This document shows positions 33,864-47,100 of a stretch of DNA of 64,000 bases, one piece after another. The DNA comes from Alopecurus myosuroides (Eukaryota; Streptophyta; Magnoliopsida; Poales; Poaceae): NCBI GenBank assembly GCA_028641055.1, contig CM054057.1:403052814-403116813 (forward strand), given 5' to 3'. Each line of letters starts with the position of its first letter. Positions within the stretch are counted from its first letter, which is position 1. Under the pieces are notes generated by a model. It did not search any database and was not told the DNA's origin. It was given only the letters and a program-made list of their open reading frames with translations. The position numbers and the translations under genes were made by a program.

Positions 33864-36591
33864 CAACCATACGCACCGCGGTGGTAGGTCTTCGATGGGC
33901 TAGCTCCGGGGACGTTCTGGGGGCGGCGCTTCCGCATTTAGGTCGGCATGGGCCCCCTCTTTCAGTTGGTGTAAGCCCTTCTGGCTATTTCGGTCTGTGT
34001 TGTCGCCGACGAGCGCGGTCGAGCCGCTCCGGCCAGTGCTGGTGTCATGCTGACATCATGCTTACGTTAGTGTGGGGCCGAGCTGTCAGGGTTCGTTATT
34101 TCTGAAAAATTAATTTGGAAAAGAATAAAATATGGCAGGTGGGCCCCACTTTTAATAAATTACAGAAAATGATTTAATTTTGGAAATCGAATAACTTTAA
34201 ATCTGTTTATCAGAAAATTATGAAAAAATATATCAAAAAATTTAGAAAAATAAACTCTACATGTTTATGTCACTTTCAAACATGTTTGACAAAGTTCATA
34301 AATATGAGTTATTTGAATTTGAATTAATTCATTTAAAAATGGAGAAAATAATGTTTGATTCAATAAAATCAGAAAATTGCAATTTTATACCAAAATGCTC
34401 AGAAAAACAAATTTAATGCATTCATGATGTTATCAAACCCATCTGTTCACTTTAACTTTGAATCATTTTAAGAATTGCCCGAAGTGCCCTCTGAGCTCCA
34501 GTTCGGGGCTAATTTCAATAGAATTGCATAATTGTCATACAAACCCTAGCAACCCCTTATCATGCTTAGGGATCTACTTAGATGCATTAATTTGGTCGTG
34601 CATACATATTGCGCATTGCATCGATGCCATGATTAATTGTTGTTCTCCCTTTTCGATTTTTGCTTCTTATCGGTAGAATGCGACTCCGGAGTGAAGACCA
34701 GGAATTCCAATGGCGAATGCTTGATCCTAACCGACAAGTCAATTACTTATTATTGAAGCCTTTATGTGGTTTTTTTTTTGAAGCAAGGCAAGTGTAACCT
34801 CTTATCTTCCATGTATGATTTCAAATAAGTTTTGCTTCTCGTACAATGCATGCTTTATAAAGTATCTTGGGTTAGTAGTTAGAGTTATCCTATCTATTGC
34901 ATAGCCTAGATATCCTGATTAACTGCCCCTAGCCGCCGTAGGTTTTGTTTGTGTGTATCGCTAGAGCCTCAAATATGCCATGCTTAGTCATAGATGCATG
35001 TTGATATCTGTTCCATCCGGTTGATGACTCAGAGATGCGAATGAATCTAGTATGACAGGATGACGTGGTAAAATCAGAGGTGTGTGTTTAATTTGATAAA
35101 AGGCTTGGATGAGTTTCCACATGGGACATGGTGATTTACCTCGTTCATGCCCCTAGGAGCGAGTTCTCGTCTTCGAGCCAAGATTGGTCGTGCATCCACA
35201 CGTGGCTTAGATTCCCCTCGGTCTCAACTTGCCTAGTTTATTCCATGAGTCGCCTAGTTCGGGCTTTCCTTTTGGATTTGTGGGGATGTTAAAAGTGTTT
35301 ACAAAACTAGGACGTGGCGGTGTATCAAACTGTGGCGAGACAGTAGTTGAGCATCGATCACAATGATAGGGACCCGGCAGGAGATGTCCACTCCCTATTG
35401 GCGGACCATCTCTACTCGGAGCGACTCAAGGAATAGGCGAAGCAAGGGAAAGGCCATGGTCAACCACACTCAGCCGGCACTTCCCGGAATAGTGCTAACC
35501 CTGGTGTCACTAAGAGTCGGTTGATACATGTGGGTAAAGTTGTACACCCCTGCAGGTTTAAATCTTTTCAAAAAGCCGTGTCCATGGTTAAGGACAACTT
35601 GGTGACGGATTCTGGGATCATAGATAACTTGCATTTGACGTAAAATATGTTGTTAATGAATGGTTGGTATCAAGGGGTGATCTTGGTTGGCAAATGATGG
35701 AGATTATGTTCTGGAAGACAAGAAATTGATGCATGAAACTAGTGTGTCTTTTCAAAAGAGATGTTTTAAAAGTTTCTCTATCTCCATCTATTTGAAACAA
35801 ACATTGCTTTATGCAAAACAACCTTCATAACTCCTTTGTAAGCAAGCAGATATATAATATGTTAATTAAGTCATGTTGAGTACCTCTAGTACTCATGTTT
35901 GCTTCAACTTGGTTCAGGTGGAGTTCCTCACTTTGTTGGTGTTTCAACATGGATATCAACGAGTAGTTTGGGGTTCCCATGTAGCAGCCTGGAATCTATG
36001 GGCTGGGACGTCGCCTTATGTTGCGACCTCTTAGGACTTTTGGTATCTTGTTGGCTAGCAACATCATTTTCCTTTCGTTGTCTAATGTAACATTGGGTCA
36101 TGTGACCTCTGTTTGTAAAGCTATACTCTCGTAATACTTACTTTATACAACTTCATGTCTAGAATTACTACTTGGATCGGTTGTTAGTTTCGAGCTCATT
36201 GTTATACAGTTTTGGCAATGCCTGCGTAGTTGTCGCAGTGAAGGGGTTGTGGGCCCGATGATCCATTTCCGAGCATGCCTTCCGATGTTTACTTGGTCTG
36301 GGCTTGGTAACCCTAGTAACCATCGATTGTTGTTGCACTTCCTGGACACATAGAATCTCTATATAGCTTTGGTCACGTTCCTTCAGTTTCATACGACTCG
36401 TGGACGCTTTGATATGCATAGTTGGTTATGACTAGCAAGGACAATATCGATGTTATCCGACCTGCATGCCGATGAATCCGGTCTACCTGTCGTTGTTTGT
36501 TTCGGTCGGTGCTGGTAACCCCGAAGCCCTTGTTGGGTACATGACTAGGAGCGCATAACAGTATGTATACCTTTGGGTCCGGGGTCAGACA
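33864..36591 (+). mobile_element. Element X: LTR, right part
   Basis: Homologous in plus orientation to the Y LTR over nearly its whole length. It ends ...GGGTCAGACA at 36591. It has an acceptor-like TCGGTAG at 34676, a GCAAGT donor-like site at 34788 and an acceptor-like TTGGTTCAG at 35917. Between them are AT-rich, intron-like stretches (34100-34640) and a 'tctcaacttgcctag' block (35225). No intact protein is supported. Confidence 0.8.
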
Positions 36592-37090
36592 AGTCATGGT
36601 ATCAGAGCCGGACTACCTGTAGGAAAACCTTACTGCTTGGTCGATGTTAAGTCTAGTGTTTGTGAACATTGTTTTGAAACTTAAGATGTATTGTGAAAAT
36701 CTCTTTAGGATTCTTTTTACTCCTTATCTGGTATTTCTCTAACTCTGGGCCACATTACCTGTTTTGATTTGAAAAGGTTTTCTTATCTCTTATGGTCATT
36801 CAAAACCTAAGCCCCTTCTTTGGCAAGGACGTCTTTCAACCAAGTTGACCTAGTGTTGAGTTTCTAGAGTCGTGTGTGTTCCATATTTCGTTATCTTTTG
36901 ATCCAAACTGGGAGATTTCCTTCCATCATAATATCTAAAGTTTGTGGATTCCAAGTTCTCATGTTCTAGAGTTTCAAATCAAGAACATCGAGATTTGCTT
37001 CCATCTCGAATGTATCCTTTATATTTTGCTCCAATTCTTCCAAAGTTACGTTTGGCTTTTGAACGATACTTTGTGATTGCTCCTCGTATT
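36592..37090 (+). other. X primer site and 5' leader
   Basis: TGGTATCAGAGCC (36597-36609) is a tRNA-Met primer site five bases after the LTR end. The rest is untranslated leader with no gene. It is cut at 37090 by element W. Confidence 0.8.
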
Positions 37091-40000
37091 TGTAACATCC
37101 CAAGTTTTTCAATATCCAAAACTCATCATGCATACATACTCATCACTGCATTTGTGTTTGCATAAAATTTGGTTTTAAATTGTTAATCCTAAAAATTTAG
37201 GAGTTAAAATCCCTTTAATCTCTATTTGGTTTTAAAAAATTTGTCTAAAAGAAAGTATTTTATTTTGGGATATTATAGTGCCCAAAATATACCTTAAGTC
37301 TTGTGCTTTTCAAAAATTATTTATTCAAATTTTTCTAATAAGTATTTGTCCTTCTATGAATTTTTATTTGAATTAATTATTTTGGAAAAACAAAAAATAA
37401 AACAAAAAATGGAAAGAGAGCAACAACGCAGCAACCCAGTGGCCCTCAACCCTCTCTCTTAGGGCCCAGCCCAATTCCCTCCTTCTCTCTTATTTCCCGC
37501 ACCCGTGCAGCGTTCACCAGATGGGCCAGCCCAATACCATGGCGGAAATGAGCAGCCCGTTACCCTCTCTCTCGCTGACGACCGGGGCCCACGCCCATCG
37601 TCTTCGACCCGAACACGGTTTCCGCGCCGACGAGGTGTTCGACCGAACAACGATGACGGACTCCCGCACGGCTCCGACTCCCCTTGTTCTCCATTGCCCC
37701 TCGGCCACGCCAATCCCTCCTTAAATACTCCCCGGTCCCCGTCAAAAATTTTCCACGAAACACCAAAGCCTCACCACCCGAAATCGTCGAGATCAATCTC
37801 GAGTCTGCCAGCCACAGTAGCCTTCGAGTTCGAGCTTGTTCCGGTGAGCCCCGTCCTCCTTGATCCTCCTCTCTACCCCCTCTCGTGTTCTGACATGATC
37901 GCGCCCCTCCTTTGCCCCCAGATCGATGCCTCCGTCCACAGCAGGAGGCCGCCAACGTTCCGAGCACTTCCGGCGAGGGATTGCGGGAGGAGCTGACCAC
38001 AGCGACGCGCGCCACCTCTCCATCGACTCCGTGACGGCCCTCTGTACCCCACGGTACGTTCCGTTGATGCCCTAGCATCATAGATAGGCCCCGCCGTGAT
38101 AGCTCTGTTTCTGCCGCCGCGCACGAATTTTCGGCGAGACTTCCGATGACCTAGCGCCGCCAGTGAATAGGGGAGCAATTGCCACCGTTGGATCTTAATC
38201 AATGGGCCAGAAACACAAGGAACCCTGAAGCGGTACGGGCAGATCCAGCACGTCCATCTCCACTTTGATATGATGGTTCACGGCGACCATCCGTGTGAAG
38301 GGTTACGAGCCAATTGGAGGCCTCCATTGAGTGCGCCCTAGATCGAACACGTTTTTAATAAAAACAGAAAATAACAGATTTGGTTTAAAACTTCAAAAAA
38401 ATCATATCTCGAGTTCTGTAATTCCAAATTAGGTGATTTCGGACTTTTTGGAATCAGCACATCATTTAGATAAACCTAGGCTATTTAAATATTAACTTTG
38501 TATCGTTCACTCACAAGTTATTTGTAGATCTCTATAAATCACTATTTTGAGCACAACTTTAGTTTTAAAAATCCTTTTTTGGTGAAATCAATTTCTATGG
38601 TTTTGTTTTGATGTTCCCTATCCAGTAGCACACCAGAGAAATTCATTAAGATATATTTTCGCAGCAAGAGCAATAATTTTCCACTAATAGCAATAACAAA
38701 TCATTAATAAAATTTAATTTTGTTTTCTAGTTTATGTTTTTTTCCATGCATAAGGACTAAGTTATCAACACCAGAAAACATAATTGCTAGTAATTTTTGT
38801 GCATCACTTCATTGCATGGCATGCATACATATTTTTTATACGGTTTTTGTCTTTGTTTTATGTTTGGTATTTTTATGTATTGTGTATTTTGTTTGTTATA
38901 GATTGTGAAGAGGAGAAAGACTATTCTTGTTGCTGTTTTTCTTGTTGTTCTTGCTCATCCTTTTGCCAAGGCAAGTGACACATTCATCCACCTTTTGTTT
39001 TTTCTATGCATTGCTAGAGTTCTAAAAGTAGTTTGCATCATAGGTGAATTTTCTCTAAGTACTATGCTATGTTAAAACCCTAGTAGTGTGTAGCCACCCT
39101 TACCCTTGTAGATGCTATGACTTGTTTCAATTTGTTTTCCATGATATGGTGAAAAAATCTAAGTATAACCCTCAATGAAACACCTGGGTGAAATTTGGAT
39201 GTGATTGGATTATGTTGAGTGGCTCCCTAGGGCCATATCAATGGTGTTTATCACCAAAGGAGTACACTTGTGGACGGCCACCCAGGAACAAAGAGATTCC
39301 TAAGTCCCTCTAAGTTTAGTAGCTTCTCGTGCAACCCTTTGACATATGGGCTCTGTCTTGATCAACTAAGTTGTGAGAGTTCAGCCCATGCTTGACATGA
39401 AGATGTAGCACAATTGTAGGTGGACCGGGTCTTGCTGTCTGGGTTCAATTCTTGCTTCTGAAAGACATCGTCGTAATTCTCTCTTTTCCATGATGCACTC
39501 CAGGTGTATAGGATGTTTGGGCAAATTGAAGACAAAGGGTGAAAGCGCACAACCTCTGCAGAGTTAGAAACTATGATCATAGCCATGTCCCGGGTAATGG
39601 ACACCTTAGAGCAGCTAGACAAGGATGTATAGAAGGACCTCAACATGGTTTTCAAGAAGTAAAATTTTGGCTAAGGAAACAATAGGTTGAGGTGCACATG
39701 GGATTTATCCCATGGTGCCAATCTTTGAAAGGAAAACTCTTTTACTCAAAAGTGTTAGGGAAAAACTTGCTTTTTGCAAATAGCCTAAACTCATATGCAT
39801 GTAATTTAGACTTGCCATTTTATATCCACCATAGTGTCATTTGCCAGTACATCAAATTATACTGATCTCCTTCGGGGGCTGCATATTCCAACATGCAGGT
39901 TCCTCCGATGATGAATAAGAAGTGCTTGGACTCGAGTCTACACCCAACATGCCTCCCTGTGGCACATGCTGAAGATGGGGGCTCATTGCTATTTTATTTT

Positions 40001-40205
40001 CTGTTGCTTGAACTCTGAAGTTTTTAGCTAGTCTTCAAGGCTATGCAAGTTGTAATAAAGCTATACTTGGCTATTATGGATCCTTTGTAATAATTTTGAT
40101 ACTTCTGCAATGATAATTTATATTTTGTTCTGTGGTGCTAGCATTGATCCAGGGACTAGCACTTAACATAGTAGTTCTGACATTATTAAATGTGAGGGCG
40201 CTACA
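37091..40205 (+). repeat. W 5' LTR (3115 bp)
   Basis: TGTAACATCCC start, GCGCTACA end. It has a TTAAATACTCC TATA-like box near 37722, a GC-rich leader to about 38190, an AT-rich intron-like block, an exon-like segment of 69 bases (38902-38970) with GC donor (CCAAG|GCAAGT), and an acceptor-like ATGCAG at 39898 followed by GSSDDE and a stop in the joining frame. Confidence 0.8.
38902..38970 (+). other. Exon-like segment in W LTR
   Basis: 69 bases between TTTGTTATAG| and CCAAG|GCAAGT. The phase that fits I and U gives a short acidic, Cys-rich peptide (CEEEKDYSCCCFSCC). It has the same phase pattern (two bases in, one base out) as the segments in I and U, though the sequence differs. Confidence 0.35.
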
Positions 40206-40208
40206 AAA

Positions 40209-40221
40209 TGGTATCAGAGCA
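40209..40221 (+). other. W primer binding site
   Basis: TGGTATCAGAGCA, three bases after the LTR end, matches tRNA-Met except for the last base. Confidence 0.8.
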
Positions 40222-40556
40222 AAGTGTTGCATGTAGGTTCGAGCCCTTAGGATTGGAAAACCCTTTTGACCAAATTCATTAACTCCTTTGAGTAATTTTG
40301 GATCCTAGCGACATAGTGAGATGAAGCGGACCGGACCAACATTACATGTCCACGTACATGAGACCGGTTCCCTGATTGGCTAGCGGGTGTCAGTATCTAT
40401 CACTATAGTGAATATCCAAATTTCAATAAGTTGTTAATGATCTGATGATCACCATGGAAGAAGACTTAATATTTTCTAAGTACTTTTACTTGTCTCATAT
40501 CTAGTATCTCTTTGTCTTATGATCTTATGACTTATGTTTTTCTCCTAACTTAAAGA

Positions 40557-41387
40557 TGAAGAGCTTCAACTTTACCACCGTTAAAGACCTAGGGATACAC
40601 GCTTTGGAGGCTAACTTATCAATATACCTGAGCAATTGAAGCTACCCACACCAACCATCAAAGGAAGCCAACTGAAGAAGTTCACCAGAGAAAGTTTTTG
40701 GCGAGTTAGACACCTTCAACCTGAACGCGAGACAGAGCCCGAGACCGAAGACATAAAGATCAAGATAATTAGCGACTCCATGGAGAAAGCCTCAAACTCA
40801 TCATGCAAGAGCTAATAGGACGTCTCTGTGGACAGTATCATTGGGAACTGAAGAATCACTACTCTCATGTACTAGGGAGACGTGATGAGAATGGAGCTCC
40901 TTTCTACTTAGACCCGGAGACCAAACACAAATTCAACCCGTTGCACCAATACCTCCAGGACTTAGAGAATCATATCAAGGACCTTGAGGAAGATAGATGC
41001 GTGGAGTTACTGAATAATGACGAGCTACGCGCCCAACTCAAGTCAAAAGAAGAGAAGATCAAAGCTCAAGAAGAAGTGGACAATGCTCAGGAAGAGAAGT
41101 TCAAGGCTCAAGACAAGAAGTTTAAAAGCCAAGAGAAGAGAGTCAGAGACAAGAACAAGGAGATAAAAGAATTGAAGTCAATTCTTGAAGACAACGACAT
41201 TCAATTAGATGTTGACTATGACATCATAGAGAACTTGCGTGGTGAGAAGAGAAAATTTCATGCGAAAAGTGAATCCTTAGAGAGAGAAGTAAAGGAACTC
41301 AAATCCGTCCTCGTAGATGAAGGAATCATTGTCAAAGTAGTTGAAGAGGAAGAAGAAGGTGCAATGGTCGAATATAAGGCACAGTAG
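40557..41387 (+). pseudogene. W pre-gag ORF remnant, coiled coil
   Basis: ATG at 40557 opens a frame stopped after 27 codons; stops recur to 40772, and the same frame is then open from 40803 to 41387 (194 residues). The open part starts with ELIGRLCGQYHWELK, followed by a long Lys/Glu/Gln heptad-rich coiled coil (QEEVDNAQEEKFKAQDKK) and a second helix near EREVKELKSVLVDEG. It occupies the pre-gag position seen in I and U but I see no sequence similarity to theirs. Function unknown; it may be a particle-associated protein. Confidence 0.5.
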
Positions 41388-41662
41388 TTGGACCACCATG
41401 TTATTATTCTACGTTTTCTAGTCTTAAGTGTTAAAGTATTGACCTGTCTACTTGTGGTAAGGCAATACTAGGTGTGTTTTGGTTGCAACTTTGTCATTTT
41501 ATTTAAGTTTATCAAGGATTATGTCCCAGTTTCGAAATTTGGTTAAAAGAGGAAAGTTTTGAGTTATTGTTTCATTGATTATTTGTTTTATTGTAATGTG
41601 CATGGGTAGGAAACTTTCTCCTCAATAGTTATATCTATCTTTTACTCATCCATGCTGGAACC

Positions 41663-42745
41663 TGATGTAGCCCACCGTATTCAACCAAGCACAACATCGG
41701 CACACCACAAGGTGAACTCACTCTTATACCCGTGTGCTTTCGGTGACTTGGTGAACGGTCCTCTACCTCATGAAATACCCCTCTACATGCATAGGTGGGA
41801 TCACCACATGGATACCCAAAATGGTGCCCAAGATGCTCAAGAACACATCCAAGAAGGTGCACACAAAGCTAGGAAAGAAGCGGGTGAAGACGGCGTCAAG
41901 ATCGGAGATCCGAGGAGGAAGAACAGAGGGAAACGGGGCCTCCCGGCCTCATCCCCCGGCCAGGCCGGCCTCCAACCACCTCAGGCCGGCCCCCAAACAG
42001 AGAAGGCCGGTCTCCCCCTCGCCCACCCCGGCCTCGGGCCGGCCCTGCCCCTCCTCAGGCCGGGCACCCCCCCGAGAGGGCCGGCCTCCACCCCGGCCCC
42101 AGGCCGGCCACCTCCCAGGCCGGCTCCTCCTCCCACCTCGGCCCTAGGCCGGCTGGCAGGCCGGCCCCAGGCCGGTGCGCCCTGGGCTGCGCCCCTGCCA
42201 CCACCCAGGCCTCCAGGCCAGCCAGGCCAGCTCCCAGGCCAGCTCCCAGGCCGGCGTGGCCCCAAAATGCACGGAATTTGCCCGTTTTTGCACCGTTTCG
42301 ACCCTCGTTTCGATCCCGAGCTATATAAGGGATCCCGGTGGCTAGATCTAGGGTTTAGGGATGATTTGAGAACTTCGGGCTTTGCCCTTGTATCCCTCTT
42401 GTGAGGTGACTCCTCTTATGAGGCTACTCCTAAGATGTGTATCTAGGACCGTATCAAGATCTCTCCAAGGAGCTACTCTTTCACCTTGTGATTCTAGTAG
42501 CGCTTGCCAACCTTCCCCTTGCGACTTCTGTTGGATCGGTGGACCGACCGGTGAGAGGAATCGGTTTCGATTAGCGTGTTGTTGACTTCGGTTTGCGATC
42601 CCTCGTAGGCTTCACGAGTTATCTTCCCTCTTTTATGTTTCCGCGCGTTTGCCCTCGATTCCCCCTCTCGTGTTCTTCGTGCGTTCTTCGTTCGTTCTTA
42701 TCGATTCGTGAAGATCGGGCCAACTTAGAGGTCAACACCTCATCA
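41663..42745 (+). repeat. V 5' LTR
   Basis: TGATGTAGCCC to ...CTCATCA. A GC-rich block (about 41937-42262) holds many CCGGCC/AGGCCGGC units. A TATATAAG box follows at about 42322. Downstream are a leader with 'tagggtttaggg' and a region that continues to the LTR end. Confidence 0.9.
42322..42329 (+). promoter_or_regulatory. TATA box of V LTR
   Basis: GAGCTATATAAGGG, directly after the GC-rich block. It is conserved in the 3' LTR near 48550, where a 12-base segment just upstream is missing. Confidence 0.6.
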
Positions 42746-43943
42746 TCTGGTATCCAGAGCTAGATTGACACGAATCCGACACCCCACCCCCTCCCCTACC
42801 ACCAATTTTTCTTCTGTCAAGGGATTTCGACCGATCTCTTGATTCGTTGAGTTTTTCGTGGTTTTGTTTCATAGATTTGTTGCCAAAGACCATTCCCCAC
42901 CTTTCCATTCAGCCATTTTTCTCGAATTTGTCCAAAATTTTTCTTGATTTGGGAGAAATTTCGAATTTGAGCAAAAATTTCAGAAAAATCCTGCTCTTCG
43001 ATTCTTGGACAGATTTTGTATCTTGTTTTTCTTTGTCGTCGTTGCTCCGATTTGAGTGAGGCAAGTTCCTACGCGTCGCCATCAACATCGCCTACGCATC
43101 TACATCATCGGATCCACACGACATCGACATCCACCGGCCGCAAGTCCGAGATCATCCACCGCATAGGTATAAGTTGCTTCTGCTTGAACTAACCCTTTCC
43201 TTTGTGTACCTTACCTACCTGGACTAGTTCTTTTACACCGCTTGGCATCGCATTCTGGCATCGAGAGTGCGAGTTTTGCGCTTGTGAGAGACTAGCTATG
43301 AGTAGGCATTGGCATTTGGGAATCATCTCCGCATCATCATCATCAAAAAAAAGGAGAAAGAGCACAAGAAGCAAAAAGAGCCAAAAGAAGCAAGATCGAT
43401 GCCAATTGCTATCATTTGTAGGAACGCCTAGCTTCGAGTTACGAGAGAGAAGAGAGTGACCGGTTGCCACATTGTGAATCTTGTTGCCTCTTGTTAATTG
43501 CGGTTTGAGCTAGCGTCCTCCTCGCGTTGGTGTGGCATCGATCTTAGTCTTCGATAGGTACATTTCGTCTCCGCTCGTCCATTGGCCGCACTAACCCCAT
43601 TTATCACTTGTGTGTGTGTGTTTTTCGTTTCCACCATAGCATTTTCCTCCACTAGGTTTGGTTTTCGTGCTAACTTTTCTTTGATTCTTCTCCATGTTTG
43701 ACAACACACTTTTCTTTTGATTTGTCGTTTTCCTCGCCACATTTCTAACCCATTGCCATCCACCCATAGGCCATGTGTGTTTTGGAGCGTGTTTTTGGGA
43801 TCTTTCGAACTCAAGTCACTTCATTCCTTTTTGCTATCGGTTTCTCTTGGCTTGGTCCACTAGTTTCCAACATTTGCTAAAAGGTGAGGTTTGAGTTCTT
43901 AGGTCCTCACACTCTATATATACACTTGCGCTTGTGACTAACC
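42746..43943 (+). other. V primer site and leader
   Basis: TGGTATCCAGAGC at 42748-42760 is like the tRNA-Met site with one extra C. The following 1.2 kb is leader without a supported gene. It includes a purine-rich AG/AAG stretch at 43349-43395 and a (TG)n run near 43610. Confidence 0.65.
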
Positions 43944-44039
43944 ATGTATAGCGAGAGCGGATAATATGGAGGCCATGATGACCATGATGAGTCCATGATG
44001 GACCACTACGACTACAACGAGCTAGACATGGACCTCCAC

Positions 44040-44129
44040 TCCTACGAGCATGACGTGGTGGACGACCACTCCTACGAGCACGACATCGTGGATGACCACT
44101 ACTACGAGCATGACATGGTGGATCACCAC
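44040..44129 (+). repeat. Three 30-bp tandem units in V ORF
   Basis: Units at 44040-44069, 44070-44099 and 44100-44129, each encoding a ten-residue acidic Tyr/His unit (SYEHDVVDDH, SYEHDIVDDH, YYEHDMVDHH). Confidence 0.85.
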
Positions 44130-47100
44130 CACCACTACGACCACGACGCCGAGCTCTACACCGACTACTCCCCCCAAGCATCATCGACATGGAGGAGTAC
44201 CACAACCACCACGCCAACTTCGACTCCATGAGCTACATCGACATGAACCACTACTACAACAATGACACCGCAAGCTTGGATGACGAGATGGAGCCCTACT
44301 ACACCGACAACGCATCCTCGAGCATGGCGGAGTTCTACACCGACAATGACTCCGACATGGACGAGCTCACCTACAAGCGCTTCCTCGCCAAACTTCGGTG
44401 GCCAAGACATCACATGTCCGGTGGTTCATGCTCTCCATCATGGAACTTCAAGGAGAATGCCAAGGCCAACACAAGACAAATCCCTTCAACGTCAAGATGG
44501 CGCAATGACAAGAAATCCGACAAGTCGGCAACGTCAAGATCATCATCTAGACGGCGCCACAAGAAGGACATCATCGAGGCCCCATCAAGCGAGAAGGCCA
44601 AGAAGCCGAGGCATCCGAATGACTTTCGGAGTCATCCCACACATGAAGTGCGGGAACGCCGCAAGCTTCGTCATCGACAAGCTTCAAGCTCTCATCACCA
44701 CGCTCATCACCAAGACCGTCGCCATGATCACCATCGCCATATGGAAGAGAGTGGTACACCCACCTCACCGCATCTTCCACCACAAGTTCCGCGACGACAT
44801 TGATTTGAGCATCGCTCGCCATCACCACTATCTCGACCTCGACACCGACAAGGCCGTGGTGACCATCTTCAAGATCACCCTCTACGACTGGATATTCTTC
44901 ATCACCCACCTTCTCCAAGCTCGACTCATGACATTGGTCTAAATGGCTTCGTGGATGGTGCTTGCCCACATTCAAGGCTTCCAAAGCAAAATGTGTCTCA
45001 CCACCACAATGACCACCAAGACCAAGGCCATTATCAAGAAGGTGACCTCGACATGGCTTCTAGTGAATGCCTCCCTCAACTCCACCACAATGACCACCGG
45101 AACCATCCTCTCCATCATGATCGCCATCGCCAAACCAACGAGGATGACCCACATGAGCTTCCACCGCCTATCTTTGATGAAGACCCAAATAAGAGAACTT
45201 CTCAACAGCAAGCGAGTGCGAATGCTCCCTATGGCTTGTCTTTCCCCATGTTCGACGAAGACCCCATTGAGCGCCACCATCGACAACAATCAAGTGGTAT
45301 TGCTCAACATGCTACTTCACTTCCCATATTTGATGAGGACCCCTATGAGCACCACCCTTATCAACAACCAAGTTGGCATGCTACAAATGATCTCTCACTT
45401 CCTCTCTTTGATGAAGACCCCTATGAGCGCCCACTTCGACCACCACTAGGCACGGATGCTACTCATGATTTCTCATTTCCCATGTTTGATGTGGAACCTC
45501 TTGAGCGACCACTTCAACAACAAGCAAGTGAACATGACCTCTCACTTCCTATTTTTGATGAGGACCTACATGAGCGACCTCGTCAACATCAAGCAAATGG
45601 AGATGCTATCCATGTTTCTTCTTCTCCCATATTGGATGAAGCACCGCACCATCAAGACCATGAAGACAACGACTTGAGCGCCGCTTGCCTCAATGTTACA
45701 AGGTGCAAGGACCATGAGAATCATCATCCATATGAGGAATGGGAGCCGCCACCTCATCTTCACCAAGATTGTGCTTTCCATTCGCACCCCACCTTCGACA
45801 AGGACCAAGAACATCCTCGCCATGGACACTATGATACCACTACTTCATCGAGACAAGAGGCGAGAGATACTTCTCCATCAACACCCAACCACAACCTCCT
45901 TGAGCGACATTCTTTGAGGAAGGACAATGACCTTCATGATCAAGAGCATGAGCTTCCATCATCACCACAAGCGCAACACCAACATCAAGAGTGTGAAGCT
46001 ATTCCTCCCATGACACAAGATCAACATCACCATATGCATGAGGAGACCACTCTACCACTCCATGATGAAGATGTTGATGCATGTGACATTGTCAAAGAGG
46101 CTCATCCCTTGCCATCATCTCTAAGGCATTCTTCTTCTTCGTCTCCAATGGCACAAGTGACAACTCCGACCATCGACACGAGAGCTCCCAATGCTATCAA
46201 CGAGATGATCACGGTTGCTAACCAAAAGGGTGACCATGCCTACATGAGTGAAGGCCAATACTATGCCTTGCACCAACTAGCTCTCAATTCCTTGGACATG
46301 CCGACCAATGGTGACGAAAGCATCTATTGCAATGAGGCCGCGAACTCATCGCGAGTGTTGAAACGAGTTCTTCAAGCCTATCCTCAAGATAATGACCAAC
46401 GATGCAACCTCTCTAGAGCCGGCGTCAATGGCTCATCTATCATTGATGGAGGTAACGACGAATTGGGTGACACACTACCCTTGACTTCAAAGCATCTCAT
46501 GCCAACCTTCAAAAGGCCACGCTCAAGCCACCATTCTAGCCGAGGATATCTTCATCATCATCATCATCGACCATTTGAGGATGCTACAAGGCATGGCTTA
46601 CATTACCACTTGATGGAGCTTCCTTCGACACAAGCCATGACCCTACCTCCTCCTCCAAGAAAGCCACCCTTTCCTCACTTGGAGCCCAACTCAAGAGATG
46701 AGATGATTGAGTCCTCCTCGCCACATGCTATGACACTATCGACTCCAAGCAATGCAACGACTTCGACAAGTGCGCACACCTCAAGTGCCAACACTTTGGG
46801 GCCTTCTAGTGTCCCCTCTCAAGATTCTAGTGAGATGAGTGGTCAGAGAGAGATCCACCATCACGTGAGTGAGAGCCACAAGCCCATAATGAGTGGAAAA
46901 AGCATGAGTGTTCGTAGAGGCCTCGCCTTGATAGCCACCAAAAGTGAGATGAGAGTTGAGAGAAAAACCCCATTTGTGCTTATTGACATTAACGGCTTAC
47001 CAACTTTCTCTCCATCTTTGTTGTCTATTTTGCAGAGATTTGGTGACCCTATCAAGCACCCTCGACATCATCAACTTCTCCACATACAAGGCTCTCAACA

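Noticed and set aside
34677..35917. Intact spliced ORF in the X LTR
   Set aside because: Donor and acceptor sites are kept but the joining frame has stop codons in both X and Y, so no coding claim is made for these copies.
41652..42404. 250-codon frame over the V LTR CCGGCC block
   Set aside because: Pro/Gly/Arg low complexity from the repeat itself, it crosses the LTR border, and its antisense is equally open.
44170..44180. Programmed -1 frameshift site at the C-run of the V frame
   Set aside because: In the reading frame the run gives C CCC CAA, which is not a proper slippery heptamer; simple base loss is the better explanation.
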